DNA of 64,000 nucleotides from Macrosoma leucophasiata. Lineage: Eukaryota > Arthropoda > Insecta > Lepidoptera > Hedylidae. Shown here piece after piece: positions 24,850 through 37,400 of the stretch. A model generated the notes under the pieces. It ran no database searches, had not been told where the DNA came from, and saw nothing but the letters and a program-made list of their open reading frames with translations. Location of the stretch: contig JAWQUS010000008.1 in assembly GCA_036365455.1 (NCBI GenBank), positions 10,585,501 through 10,649,500 of the forward strand. The letters are read 5' to 3'. Both the position numbers and the translations under genes were made by a program. The stretch's first letter is position 1; every line of letters begins with the position of its first letter.

Positions 24850-25510
24850 CAATAAAAATATAATAACTACGACTGTTGTGGTTAAATTTAATTGTATACC
24901 CTATTTCTTGCTAAAACAACATAAGTCAAGAACAGTTTATTTTAGGTATTTTTCATTATTTTCATTAAAAAACTGTTAAGATTATTCACAATTAAATTTT
25001 TTTACCATTTAAATATTCAATTAAACATAAAAAAGTCCGTATTTTATTTGTTTGGGCAGGAAACAGTTTGTATTGTTTCCTGAAAAGATCTAATTTAGTG
25101 ACTTAAGAGGTTTTTGAAATGACCGATTCAATTTTAAAGACTTAAGACTTGGTAATCACGTTGATGTATTTAGAAGGCTTCGGCTTTTTTACAAATAAAA
25201 GAAGACATGCACATGGAGCAAGTTGTCACCTGCAGTACCTGGATGCTTGGGCAGTGGAGGTAGGTAGGTAGATCCCTATTTGATACGCGTGGAAATTAAA
25301 CCCTCTTTTTCAAATATTCTGCACACGGTATGGCCTCAATTTATTTCAATCAAAATAGTTTCACAAACACTTTTAAATACCAATAGGTGCTGGTGCTATT
25401 TTATCAAAAAAAGCATTGTTTTGAATGTTAATGACACACAAACCGTGCTTTGCGACGTATAATCAACAAACAACCATTTTGATAATAAGGTACCATTAAT
25501 ATCAATTATA
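24850..25510. other. AT-rich flank downstream of Enkur
   Basis: No gene is seen. Because Enkur is on the minus strand, this includes its 3' UTR and polyadenylation region. Confidence 0.4.
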
Positions 25511-28500
25511 TCATTCGTAAATATATATGTATGGATTGGATTCAATAAGAGCAATATCCTTTTCGAGCTGTCTTAATTCCTGTTCCATTTTCGTCTTCTT
25601 TAGGATCTTAGGAATAGTGTCAGTCAGCATTGGTAATTGGAGGAACGCCTTCTGCATTAGTTGCCAATTGTTTTTTAAATCCTGCAAAAATATACAACAA
25701 TTCATTAGGTAGTAAGATTTTAAACGTTTCAATAAACAGGGGTTGAAAAATTTATGTTTTGAAAGATAGGTAGGTACATTAACGCTTAGATACATTCACA
25801 GTGCCACATAGGTTTAACCCATAGACTTGTGAAACCAATGCCGTGAATTCCATTGCATACACACGTACGTCTAGACCCAAAACAAATAGGTAGGTATTTA
25901 TTTTTATTTTAAAGGCCATGTAGATATTTAATTTTATACCATTGCAGATCGAATGCGCGGTCTTTCGGATCCCGCGGTCGTTTGTAAACACTGAACCAAC
26001 CGGTAAACTTCACAATGACATAATAGGTTGGGGAAAAAGTCTTTTCGCATTATAGTATCTATGAACTTGTAATAAAATTTCTTTGGCTGTAGTATTTGTA
26101 TCTGGCTGGTTTTGGTATCATTGAAAGTTAAAATTTTAAAGAACATAATTCCAAATTCAAATTAGGCGAATGTGTGATTTTCATTTGTTTTTCGTACTGT
26201 CAAGATGAGTGAATCTAATGAAGAAATTCGATACATTTTAAAATTTTACTACAAAAAAGGAAAAATGCAACGCAAGCCGCGAAAAAAATTTGCGATGTTT
26301 ATGGACCTAGTGCAGTGTCTAGGAGAGTAGCACAAATTTGGTTTAAGCGTTTTCAATCCGGAAATTTTTAAATATCAAAGATGCACCTCGCTCTTTTTGA
26401 AAATTTAATTTTTTTTTTTAATATTTTTGAAAAAGTGGAGCAAGATCGACATATCAGGAGTTACGACGTAGCTGAAGAACTGAGAATTGATCACAAAACA
26501 GTTTTGGCGCATTTGAAAAAAGCTGGGTACAAAAAAAAGCTCGATATTTGGGTACCTCACGAGCTCACTGAAAGAAACCTAATGAACCGTGTACTCATTT
26601 GTGATTCTTTATTACGACGTAATGAAATCGAATCATTTTTGAAGAAGCTGATAACTGGTGATGAAATGTGGATCACGTACGACAAGAACGTGCGAAAAAG
26701 GTCGTGGTTAAAGGCCGGTCAGGCTTCACAGACTGTGGCGAAACCCGGGTTAACTCGCAATAAGGTGATGTTGTGTGTGTGGTGGGATTGGAAGGGCATT
26801 ATTCGTTATGAGCTATTACCACCAGGCAGGACTATCGATTCTGAACTCTACTGCGAACAACTGATGAGATTAAAGCAAGAAGTTGAGAGAAAGCGGCCGG
26901 AATTGATCAACAGAAGGGGTGTGATGTTTCATCATGATAACGCTAGACCTCACACATCTATAGCCACTCAGCAAAAATTAAGAGAGTTTGGCTGGGAGGT
27001 GTTAATGCATCCGCCGTATAGTCCTGACCTTGCACCTTCAGATTTCCACCTGTTTCGGTCTCTTCAGAATTCTTTATGCAATGTTAGGTTAACATCACGA
27101 GAGGACTGCCAAATCCACTTGTCGCGGTATTTTGATGAGAAGTCCCAAAATTTTTGTAGCAATGGGATCATGTCCCTACCTACAAGATGGGAAAAGGTTA
27201 TCGAACAAAATGGTACATACATACTTTAGTTAAATTTAAATAAACTATATTAAAAAATGTTTTGAATTATCTTAAAAAATCCGAAGAAACTTTTTCCCCC
27301 AACCTATTATATTAATATCTATAAATTAATTACAGGTACATAATTATTATGAACTAGGTAAAACATTTACGTATTCCAGTTCTTTTTGTATGCGATATGT
27401 GGTAGACCTGTTTGTCACAAGTTCGTGTTTTTATATTTTTTTTGAAATAATACCATATTTTTACGATAAGTACCTATGTCTAATTATTATTGTGGTTGTC
27501 TGTATTTCTGTATCATTAAGCGTTACGATTGAACGATCAAATTGCTCGTCAAAACTATAATTATAATTTTACGATGGTACGACGACAATTATGTACTTCG
27601 ATGTAAAGCTAAAAGCTTATGGGAGCGAAATAAGCCCTGTATGCTTCAACCAAGGAAGAGAATTCAATCTTGGGATATATGTATTACTCATAGTTCTATG
27701 AAACGTGTCTCAAATTAAGTAACTTACATTCAATAATTTCTCACGCTCTTGTTCACTGATAAGTTTACACAAACTTTCTTTGTGCTCTTCCGCGTATTTT
27801 ATCTTTTGTATTTCCCGTTGAATCTTCCTGTTCCTTTTAACTAAATACGCTGGCATTTGACCAAAGTCAGGTCTCAAACAATATTCTGGAACCTCGCCAG
27901 AACCTTTGATTCTCTTTATGTGACCATCTCTAGTGTCTACTAATCTGTAAAATTAGAATATTGCCGTAAGGAAACTTAATTTTGTCAAATAATTATAAAC
28001 ATTATCATAAATATACGTAGGTAAAAGAGATAATTTAGGGTACTTAGGTACATTAATTAGGTGACACTGACAGGCAAGCGTTTTGAAAAGCTATCGTTTC
28101 GCTCAGTGGCTCAAAAATTAGAGGTCCCTTCTATTCAACTGCAGAGAAAACAAAAAGTAACGTCACGTCTTTGTGTATGTAAATGCATTTATCAAAGCAT
28201 GTTTAAGCACCCACAATTTACCAGCTACGTTTTGTAATATGATGGCGAACTTACTGACTGACATCTCCGGGATCTGCCGTACGTAATCAATTTCTAAGAG
28301 TAGGTTTAGGAAACTTCTAGACAATTAATAAAATCAATATAGCAATTAGGTACTATCCAATAGCACCCTCCCCAACCCGGGGTTCAGCAGTAACAGTAGG
28401 TATAGTGTCTGGTACTACTAAGGCAGTTAAAAAATGTCGCGACGGAAAAAATCTCCCAATTCTGCAGTCTTGTACCTAATAGGTAAATTAAAGTATTTAG

Positions 28501-30523
28501 AAAAATTAAAGGTAACCTACGATTCAAGAGCTGTGTGAGATAGGGGGTAGGTATCTATTTACAGAAATCTAAATAACACACATGTTTTATTCATACGAGT
28601 TATGTGGCTATCATTTTATTAATTTTTATTTACATTTATTCGCTTCTACCTATATATTTTTGCTTACGATGCTGATTTAGCATTAACCATTAGTGGAAAG
28701 ATTAGGTACCTAGTAGATACTTATCTATTACGAAACTCTAATTGATATTCACCAAATCATTTAAGTGCTTTAATTATTATAATAAGTTATACATAGCTAC
28801 TATTTACTTTCTCTGTGCCAATAAGTGCTTTTAGTAGTGGTAGAGCTCCAGCGACGAGCACTCGCGGGCGTAGGCATCCCTGCATTACCTAATTTCGTCA
28901 GGAGTGAGTGGCAACGCATTTACATCGAAATCGCTGGTAGTGTTCACTTACAATCAATGTGAACGGTATGTTCGTTTGCCACTGTGTTACGGGATGGACA
29001 CAATTCTATAGAATAGAATCTTAAGAAAACTGACCTAGGTTCCACGGTTTTGCTTTTTGTTTTGATAGCTTTCTTTATGTTTACCACACGAAAGTTAATC
29101 TTCGGTTTCTCCGTTTTTTTTTCAGGTGGTGGTCTTCTCGGTACTGGAGGTAGTTTGCCCGATACTACACACACGTGTTCTGGCTTCTTAACAGGTTGAC
29201 CAAAACCTTCACCCTTTTTCAGGAATCGATCCGGAGGATTCAATGGTGTCTCGGCATACCCAAACGTTCTATGTCGTTTCGGTATTTTAGTTTCTTTAAG
29301 TTCCTTTTCCAACTTAGATTCGTATCTGTTAACAACAATATGGATTATGTGTGATCGTCTAGCTAGTAGGTACCTACGTCTGTAATTTTTTTTAAGTAAC
29401 GAGGTGTTAACACGTACCTGCCTACTAGTGCCTACTTAAAGGTTTGTAGAATTGTAAATTAGAAGAGCGGAGCCCTCTGGCACAGGCATTTTACAATGCT
29501 TAAAAGGGGACTCCAGCCTATTTGTGTCATAAACATTTTGATATAGAAATAAAGATTATTTATTTATTATTATTTAAAGGTCATATTTTCCACCAAACGT
29601 GACTATGATTTAAAAATCTAACATCTAGTAGATAGGTACATACTTATATTAACTACTTCAAAATTACAACAAGTCTGTATTTTTCTGAAAAAGTAAACTG
29701 ATGTTTAAAAAAAATCAACGTCGATAGACCAATTGGTTTATAAGATGAGCATCTGACATTCTCTCTGCAAATGAGGCACATTGCCGTTTTTCTAAAATTA
29801 TGGTAATTCTCACGTTACGTCCATACAAATGCAGGTACTGGAGTAGTGTAGGTAAGTATGTATGACATGTATATACCTTCACACCATAGGGGCAGAGAGT
29901 GCGGGGCCCAACAGCCCAAGACATACTGCAAAGTGTTCATCAAATTGACATCACTGAGGCACAAAATAAGCAATCTGAAGATCGAAACCAGGACCTGATT
30001 TGTTCAACAGTACAGTAGGTACAATATTAACCTAGTGGCCAATTATTACTGCTGAGGCTAAAGAAGTTCTCTCATATCTGATAAATAATAAACATCTAAA
30101 ATTTAAAGTAAGTAGGTACCTAAGTACTTGAAATTGATAATGTTTGAAAGAATTCTAAAAAGTAATGATACTTAAATACATAACCGTTTTAATGAGTTGA
30201 TACCTAAGTATGTAGGTACATACTGCACCTCACGTGCTTGTCGTGCTTAATCTACTTATAATTCTTATACCCTAGTAGATATTTTGACAAAAATTGGAGT
30301 TGATCTCAATGTTGTAACTGTGGTCGTTGGTATCTTGTGGTCATCACTCGCCACTCACTCGCACTTAGTACCATATTTAATACATACTAGATACTTACCC
30401 CGAGCTACTGAATTAAAAACAATAAGTAGTTAAATACCTGGGCGTCTTCGGCGGTTCCGGAGGTGGTTTATCCAGTATTGTGTAAATTACTTCATCGTGT
30501 TGGACAATTTCTACCAGAGACAT
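25511..30523 (-). CDS. Enkur: Enkurin (4 exons, complete)
   Basis: Minus-strand exons: 30523-30438 (ATG at 30523), 29325-29035, 27944-27728 and 25681-25511 (stop 25513-25511). Sites are GT-AG, phases close, and the total of 765 nt gives 254 residues, close to human ENKUR (256). The N-terminus has a proline-rich DKPPPEPPKTPR segment and a second one at PPVPRRPPPEK, of the kind bound by SH3 domains. The C-terminal enkurin domain starts near RDGHIKRIKGSGEVPEYCL and continues through FGQMPAYLVKRNRKIQ. It ends with LKNNWQLMQKAFLQLPMLTD, the stretch TIPKILKKTKMEQELRQLEK, and IALIESNPYIYIY. Enkurin is a TRPC-channel/calmodulin-binding adaptor of sperm and an inner-junction protein of ciliary doublet microtubules. 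In insects sperm-tail expression is the expected role (inferred). Intron 3 contains a mariner. Confidence 0.92.
26023..27307 (+). mobile_element. Mariner element (cecropia-type), inactive, in Enkur intron 3
   Basis: A 1285-bp element with inverse ends ATAGGTTGGGGAAAAAGTCT and its counterpart (aactttttcccccaacctat), flanked by the TA duplication (26021-26022 and 27308-27309). Length, TIR and TA target are standard for mariner. It lies antisense to Enkur between exons 3 and 4 and does not disturb either splice site. Confidence 0.92.
26205..27229 (+). pseudogene. Mariner transposase pseudogene
   Basis: Starts MSESNEEIRYILKFYYKKGK at 26205, then loses one base after codon ~20 (near 26264), shifting frame. 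A second lesion near 26370-26420 (stop, then a T-rich tract) replaces the end of the helix-turn-helix region. From ~26430 a single frame runs to the stop at 27227-27229. It keeps the catalytic motifs TGDEMWITYD, HHDNARPHTS and YSPDLAPSDFHLF, with exactly 34 residues between the last two Asp, the D,D34D signature. The late catalytic part is thus intact but the DNA-binding part is broken. Confidence 0.88.
28830..28990 (+). repeat. Partial copy of the 8446-8702 repeat in Enkur intron 2
   Basis: Shares 'gtggtagagctccagcgac', 'actcgcgggcgtaggcat' and 'caatgtgaacggtatg' with that family. It ends ~45 bases from exon 2's donor. Confidence 0.5.
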
Positions 30524-31495
30524 TTTCAAATTTAATATGACAGGAGAAGCAAGTTTTGTAAATAAATTATTAAAGTATTTATTGGTTCTAATCAATAAAT
30601 GCTACGTTATGATTATATGATGATGATATGCAATAAAAAACCTGAAAGTCAAAATTGTTTATTGACAAAATGTAGTTAATGTAGTTGTCATGGAAACCAT
30701 AAAAAAAGAATAATACTTTAGAATACTAGCTATCATAGAAACCTCCTATTGTTACGCAAAACCATTTTTAGATAGATTGGTTGGTTGATTTATACTTTAC
30801 GTAGTATTTGTATACTCTTTGTTACCTACTTTTGACAACAACTCCAAATAGACTGAAACTTTGCGTACTACGCAAAGTTTCGCGTAGGCCAACCGCCAAG
30901 TGAGCGAAAACAGTTTCCACCCACCAAGGCATTAATAAAATTGCCCATTGCGTAACAAGCTTGTTTGTCCATTACATCCACTATGCGAAGATTGAAAATA
31001 TTTTTAGTATAGTTATCTAAATATATTCATCCGCACGACTAGGTAGTCTACCTTTCGAAAATCAAAATTGAAATTCTTAACAAATACCTACTCAGGTATC
31101 TATACCTTTGCTGTAGTAAAGGCTTTATTGATTTTGGATAAGCGACGAGTTCCCTCTAGTTTTTTTAACTAAACTACGGAGCCATACCTACGTAATGTAT
31201 CACCTGACCTGAACATTAATGTTGTCCAGAACCACTCAGTGCCCGAGTTTGGTGAGTAATAGGTACATGGACAGTACTTTTTAGTTTGCCTTTGGTTCGG
31301 TGTTGAAAATTGCTAAAATGGTGGACCATGGGCAATATATTACACAGAACAGTCAAACACCATTGTGGACCATAGGAAGTAAAAAATACCCCCCCTACAC
31401 CTAAAAGAGAAAGGATTTTACCAATATTAGAAAATATGATAGACACACCAAATTCAAACAAGGTGCAAGACCAAAAAGAAGTTACACCAGAATAG
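30524..31495. other. Upstream flank of Enkur
   Basis: AT-rich sequence containing the presumed Enkur promoter. At 30855-30881 is a 13-bp perfect palindrome with one central base (gaaactttgcgta/tacgcaaagtttc). No gene is recognised. Confidence 0.4.
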
Positions 31496-31503
31496 TTCTG
31501 TAA

Positions 31504-33118
31504 TAGAGGTGCGTGATAAATAACTTCACTGTGAAAAAATCACAGTGATCTGAAGTCGTAAGCGATCACTGTGACCTAACACGAAATATCGTCGTTCCAA
31601 GGAACGACCATTGTTATTTGTTGCATCAACGTTCCAACGGTTCCAGTATGTGTCGTTCTTCAGTCACTCACATCACAAGCAGTATAAATAATGTACTCTT
31701 TGATCACAAGGAACGAAATGAACGTTACTTACGCCTACGAAATCGAATGCGCTGGCTTGAGTGATTGAGTGTGAAGGAGTTGCATGCAGTTAGTCGGAAT
31801 ACCTTTCATAGAGTTAACTATTCAAAGAAACGAAATGTATATTTTGGAAATTATTATGAAAACAAAATGATATTACCTACATAAATACTTAAATAGTTGA
31901 ATAAAGATTCTCGAATAATTATTATTACTCTACAAACATTTAGGTAATAATTTAGTTGCATTTATTACAATAATTCTTTAGAATTATTTATATAATCATG
32001 TTTTAGTAATATCAATACAAATAAATAAAATTGGAGTCTCTGTTTATAATATAAAAATAACCGCTTTTTACTAAATGCATACGTATGTATACACGGTACA
32101 TATACTAAAACATTTTTTTTACAATTTTTGTCTGTATGTCTGTTTGTTTGTTCCCGCTAATCTCGGAAAAGGCTGAACCGATTTTGAAGGGAATTTCATT
32201 GGCAGATAGCTAGAGTAACTTAGGCTACTTTTATACTAGCTGCGCCCACGACTTCGTCTGGGTAGATACTGAAAAATAATTTTGTTAAATTCTACGCAGA
32301 CGAAGTCGCGGGTACAGCTAGTTATTCTTAAATTCAATTAAAATTTTACTTACTTTTTGTATTTTGTAAAAAAATTCAAATTCTTTATCTTTTTTTTTCC
32401 AAAACTGTATTTTTTTTAAAACACTCTGTATGATATCCAAGCATCGGTGAATTCAATTGTAAATAAAGTGTCGTGATATTTAAATTTTTCTTACGAAAAA
32501 ATGAAAACATTTTTAACAACACTTTTTGTATGATGCATCATTAAAGTCATGTATGCTTGTTTTTTTTTCGTAATTTTATTTTACACTAGCTGTACCCGCG
32601 ACTTCAACCGCGTGAGAATTTATGATTGTACAGTATCTACCCGGAGGAAGTCGTGGATGAAGCTAGTATAAAAGTAGCCTAAGTTACTCCTTATTACATC
32701 AGCTATCTGCCAAAGTCCCGTCAAAATCGGTACAGCCGTTCCCGAGATTAGCGGGAACAAACAGACAGACAGACAGACAAAAATTGTAAAAAATGTTGTT
32801 TTGATATATGTACCGTGTATATATACATGTGCATTTAGTAAAAAGCGGTTATTTTAATATTACAAACAGACACTCCAATTTTATTTATTTGTATAGATTA
32901 GAATATTAAAATACCTAACTGAAGTAATGTAAGTACAGAACTTTAGTCAATAGCAGCTTGTAACGTTTGTCACATGAACCATGTTATTTAGATTTGCCTT
33001 AACTGTGACGTGCGTGATTGACGTGACAAAGTCACGGTCACGTGATAAATCACCATGACTTTTTAGGAACTGTCACAGCGGTCACAGCGATTCCAAAGTA
33101 ACGATTTGCCCACGTCTA
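31504..33118 (+). mobile_element. 1.6-kb non-autonomous hAT-like element with 8-bp target duplication
   Basis: The left end TAGAGGTGCG and right end CACGTCTA are nearly inverse, and an exact duplication TTCTGTAA flanks the element at 31496-31503 and 33119-33126. Near both ends are repeated ATCACTGTGACC / GGTCACAGCG motifs, the type of subterminal site hAT transposases bind. There is no transposase ORF. A pair of inverted repeats sits inside (32030-32890). Confidence 0.78.
32030..32890. repeat. Two ~300-bp repeat copies in head-to-head inverted arrangement
   Basis: 32030-32332 is the inverse of 32586-32890. Both share 'ataaaattggagt', 'ccgctttttactaaatgca', 'gtttgttcccgctaatctcg', 'cagatagct' and 'actagct...cgcgacttc'. 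They are separated by ~250 bases. The family is the one seen at 1390-1570. They lie inside the hAT-like element, so they were inserted later or carried with it. Confidence 0.7.
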
Positions 33119-33267
33119 TTCTGTAATACATATTTCAACCATTTTTTTTTCGTTTCTTACCACTGATATGACAACTGATTGAATAAGCATCTACTACTCC
33201 TATTATTTATAAAATTCGGCATTTTAGCAAAACTATACTGATTTGACATTATTTTAACATATTTATT

Positions 33268-33335
33268 TAAAAAATCCGGCGCTCCACACTCTCTCTCCAC
33301 CCCGTTACGGACCTGGCGTGAAGATACATAGATTT
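33268..33335 (+). mobile_element. Scrap of LINE 3' tail
   Basis: Reads RSTLSLHPVTDLA-stop followed by gaagatacat, the same terminal sequence as at 8960-9115 and (inverse) 45606-45905. Confidence 0.5.
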
Positions 33336-33397
33336 ATTATCTACTTTGTATGAAATGAATAAAATAGGTTAGTATATTTCCTATCAAAAGTGGCAGC

Positions 33398-34303
33398 ACT
33401 GGGTGCATTTATCTGTGCTGGGGAGGTTTTGGCGGGAACGCGGAAAAGAGCTGTGTCGCTGCGTGATATTATTTTCGAAATTTGTGTATAGTCGCGTTTT
33501 TATGTGTAAAAATGGTGGGATTTTTATCATAAAGCATTCGATAATGTTCACGAGTGTAAGAAAGTGATATTATGAAGTGAAAAAGTGATTTTTCGTATTG
33601 CCTCCAAAACTTCGTAAAAACTTCAGTAAAGTCCCCATCGCTTTACTGGAGCCACCCCATCATCTCATCATATTCCTCATGGAAGCATTTAATCATCATC
33701 TTCCATATGGATATTCATTAATTTAAAGAAATGTGAAATTCAATATGTATACGACTGAAAGACTCTGTATCTATGGTCATGACAAATTATTAAAAAAAAA
33801 AAAAATCTGTGCTGGTAACAGGTAACACTCACTTGAATGTCAAATGTCATAACAATGTCATCATCGGGCGGGAATTCTTGGTTATTGGTCTGTAGCGGGA
33901 ACCTTGAAAGTGGCGTATGGTGCTCTTATTTTATTTCATTTTCTTGGTGTATTTTTAAGTTATATTGAACAAAGCTGGTGGCATTTTGTTTGATATAGGT
34001 TTATTACAGTGCCCGTGTGTAGTGAAATAGAATAACAGTGCGAAAATACGACCTTCCAGGTTGCCTCCAAAACTTCATTGTAAATGTTCTGATAAAGTAG
34101 CCATTGCTTTACTCGAATAACTTGACTGTAACTCACTTGACTGACATATTATACTTGATAACTTATATACTTGATACTTACTTAATATACTTGATATTAT
34201 ACTAACTTTGACGCTGCTTTAATATATACGAAATATCGTTTTACTTGACACTGCCAATATGCATAATAGCGATGCCATAATAACAAAAAAAAAAAAAATG
34301 TCA
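33398..34303 (+). repeat. Two tandem poly-A-tailed repeat units upstream of PDPR
   Basis: Unit 1 (~33398-33806) and unit 2 (~33807-34303) share 'ctgtgctgg', 'ggcgggaa', 'ttgcctccaaaacttc' and a 'cc/gctttactgga'-like segment. Each ends in a run of A (33791-33806 and 34287-34300). They look like related, diverged retroposed sequences of the same orientation as PDPR. They end ~140 bases before the PDPR start codon and could supply promoter or leader sequence, but this is not shown. Confidence 0.5.
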
Positions 34304-34442
34304 TCATCTGTTGCTTCAATTATTAATAAAGTGTGATTTTATTTATTCGTTGAATTCGTTCCAAATATTTTTAGCCTCTAACCTGTAGACTTGTACATAA
34401 GAAGTAGCTATTTATCTTTTACATGCGCAGTAACGAAGCACA

Positions 34443-37400
34443 ATGTTGGTGGGGCGATTTAGTGGTGTTAAAAGATGTGCAGCATACAGATGCATAAGAC
34501 AAGTCCAGAGTAGTTTGTCGACTGCTGATGGTTTGGATCAAGAGGAACGGCTAAACGGCTGCGTATCAGTATTACCTACGCAGGCGAAGGTTGTGATATG
34601 CGGTGGAGGAGTGATGGGCGCCGCGGTGGCGTATCATCTCTCTCGGCGAGGCTGGGGTCACCAGACCGTTCTCATAGAAAAGGAAAAGTATATACCTTAA
34701 TATTTACTACCCTTCTAAACCCTGTGATAGAGTTTTTGGACTTTATATAACACATATATACTGCATGCTAAGCTAAATTCAAAACTTGGTTATTCAAATT
34801 GTAGCATTTATAATACATTAAAATTACAAACGCTTGTAATAGACTGAAAATGTGAGCAATGTATATCCTTGTTTCAAGAATCTCAAAAAAATTCAGTTGA
34901 TATTTTTATGTTACAATATTTCTGTTATTATTGTCACATTTTTTTCAAGCTTTCTATAATTATTTTAATAAATATGATGTTTTTTAATAATATTTATTAT
35001 TATGATTTAAATAATTACAACTTCATAAACCATTTGTTTAGGATTGGTGCGGGTAGCCAGTGGCATGCATCTGGACTAGTTGGTACTTTCAAGCCTTCAT
35101 TAGCTCAAGTGAGACTAGCACAATCCTCTATCAGACTTCTACATGAATTAGAGTCCCTTGGCAGGCCAACTGGCTGGAAACAATGTGGCTCACTACTTCT
35201 GGCCAGAACAAGGGATCGGATGACAGTTTACCGTAGGATGAAGTGCCAATCGGTGTATGTAAAACTTTGTAAAGTATGTATGTAATAATTAAAAAACTAA
35301 CTCACTGATACTCTAAGCGGAAAAGTTATTAATCTCATTAATTTCAGCATGCTCAGGATTTTTTTAATTGCAATTTTTGTTCAGATTCTGTATTGAACTT
35401 AATTTGAAGCCCCCTAATAGAACCCTTGATATATGGTATTAATAGGGGTTCTATTACATAATAATTATGTAAAACATAACAATTAACTTTATCAAATTAC
35501 ATTCTAATTTATTTTTTGAAAACAAATAGTACATACATTTACAAATGCTAATTCATTAATTTTTTCAGACAGTACCTGGGATATTCCTTGTGAGCTTGTC
35601 AGTCCAAAAAAATGTCAAGAAATCTGGCCATTGCTTAATGTGGATGACATTTTGGGAGGTTTATGGATACCAGGTGATGGAGTTGGAGACCCCCATCTGC
35701 TTTGTATGTCATTGATGAAAGAAGCTGTTGCAAATGGTTAATATTACCTTTTTTTTTTAGAATCTCAATCAATAACCGGGTTTTCATTACTGGTGGTCTA
35801 TCTGCTTGCTTGTCATCTATATTGTGTTGACATAAAAAAACCGGCGAAATGCGAGTCGGACTCGCGTTCACAGGGTTTCCATACAATTATTTCTTTATAT
35901 CTAAAAACTTCTCATAGGTTTTCCTGTAATCTGTAGGTGAATGACTATTTTCTGTACCTACTTTAAAAAAAATGGTTCAGTATTTTCTCCCATAATTTGG
36001 GAAACAACTGGTCCTTTTTGGAGGGGAGGAATGTTAATATTTTCGATAAATGTTATGACCGAAATATTAAAAAAAAAAAATGTAATCCCCATATAGTATA
36101 AAATTCATTTAATATATGTTACACGTGCATGTTTGGGTCACTATATACCTACATATGTGTTTTTAAATATCAACTACCTAGGTAAATTGGCCCTCTCCTT
36201 TCGGAGCAAACTACTGCGACAGAGGGACATACAGCCACACAGACAGATGCGCAGACTTTAGGGTTTTGTCTTTTTCAGATACAAAACCCTTAAAAGTACT
36301 GAACAAAGGGATTTGCAATTGTTATTTACCTTAGTAAAAAATGAAATTCAATATACCTTGAATGTAAATTTTGCAGGTGTATCAGTAATGGAGGATTGTT
36401 CAGTGACAGCAGTTCATTCACGAAATGGTCGAGTTTCTGGTGTAGAAACCAGTAATGGGTCCATTGAATGTCAATATTTTGTGAACTGTGCTGGATTTTG
36501 GGCTAGACAGGTAAATTTATTTCAGATTAGGTATATTGCCCTCGATTTCGTCCGCGTAGAATTCGAAATAAAACTTCTATTCCTATTTCAACTTATTAGG
36601 GATTGATTTTCGATCAAAACATCAAAAGTTTTAAATCATGTAGGTGTAGGCATCTATGTAACATTTTTATTTGCCACAAGTGACCCGCTTCGGCTTCGCG
36701 CGAGTGCCATGTAGATTGTTACTACTGGTAATTTGATGTCATTTTCAATCATCAATTCCTACCGATCCAACTGTTTAAAACGATAATTGATGACTATGTC
36801 AAGCGCCATAAGGTTTACATTTGAAAAGTTTATATGCTATTAAGTTTTCTTAAAATTTCTAATATTTCGTGCCACTATCTATTTTTTTTCTGCTACACAA
36901 ACCTTCTCCGGACAACGACAAATACAACACAAAAATAATTAGCAATATCGGTCCAGCCGTTCTCGCGTTTTACGCTTAGCAACACATTTAGCTATTCATT
37001 TTTAACCGACTTCAAAAAAGGAAGTTCTCAAGTCGTCGAAGAGATTTATAGATATTAGATATATAGATTTATATAAAATGAACTACTTTTTCAGGTTGGA
37101 CAACTTTCCAAGCCTCAAGTGAAAGTTCCTTTACTGCCGTGTGAACATTACTACTTACACACAAAACAAATAGAAAATTTGAGTCCTATGACACCAGGTA
37201 AATAAAATATTGAAACCGGGACCCTCGAGTCAAGGTTTGTCTCACACCACCGGAGTAATCCGGTCATCTATCATTTCTAATTTTATTAAATCTTTTGCAG
37301 TGGTACGAGATCCAGATGGGTACATTTACTTACGAGAAAGGAATGGTTGTTTAATGGCGGGTGGTTTTGAACCTATTGCGAAACCAGTCTATGAAGAAGA

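Noticed and set aside
34869..35041. Extended N-terminal frame ahead of PDPR exon 2
   Set aside because: AT-rich intron read-through; the acceptor at 35040-35041 joins exon 1 in phase and restores the FAD-domain sequence.
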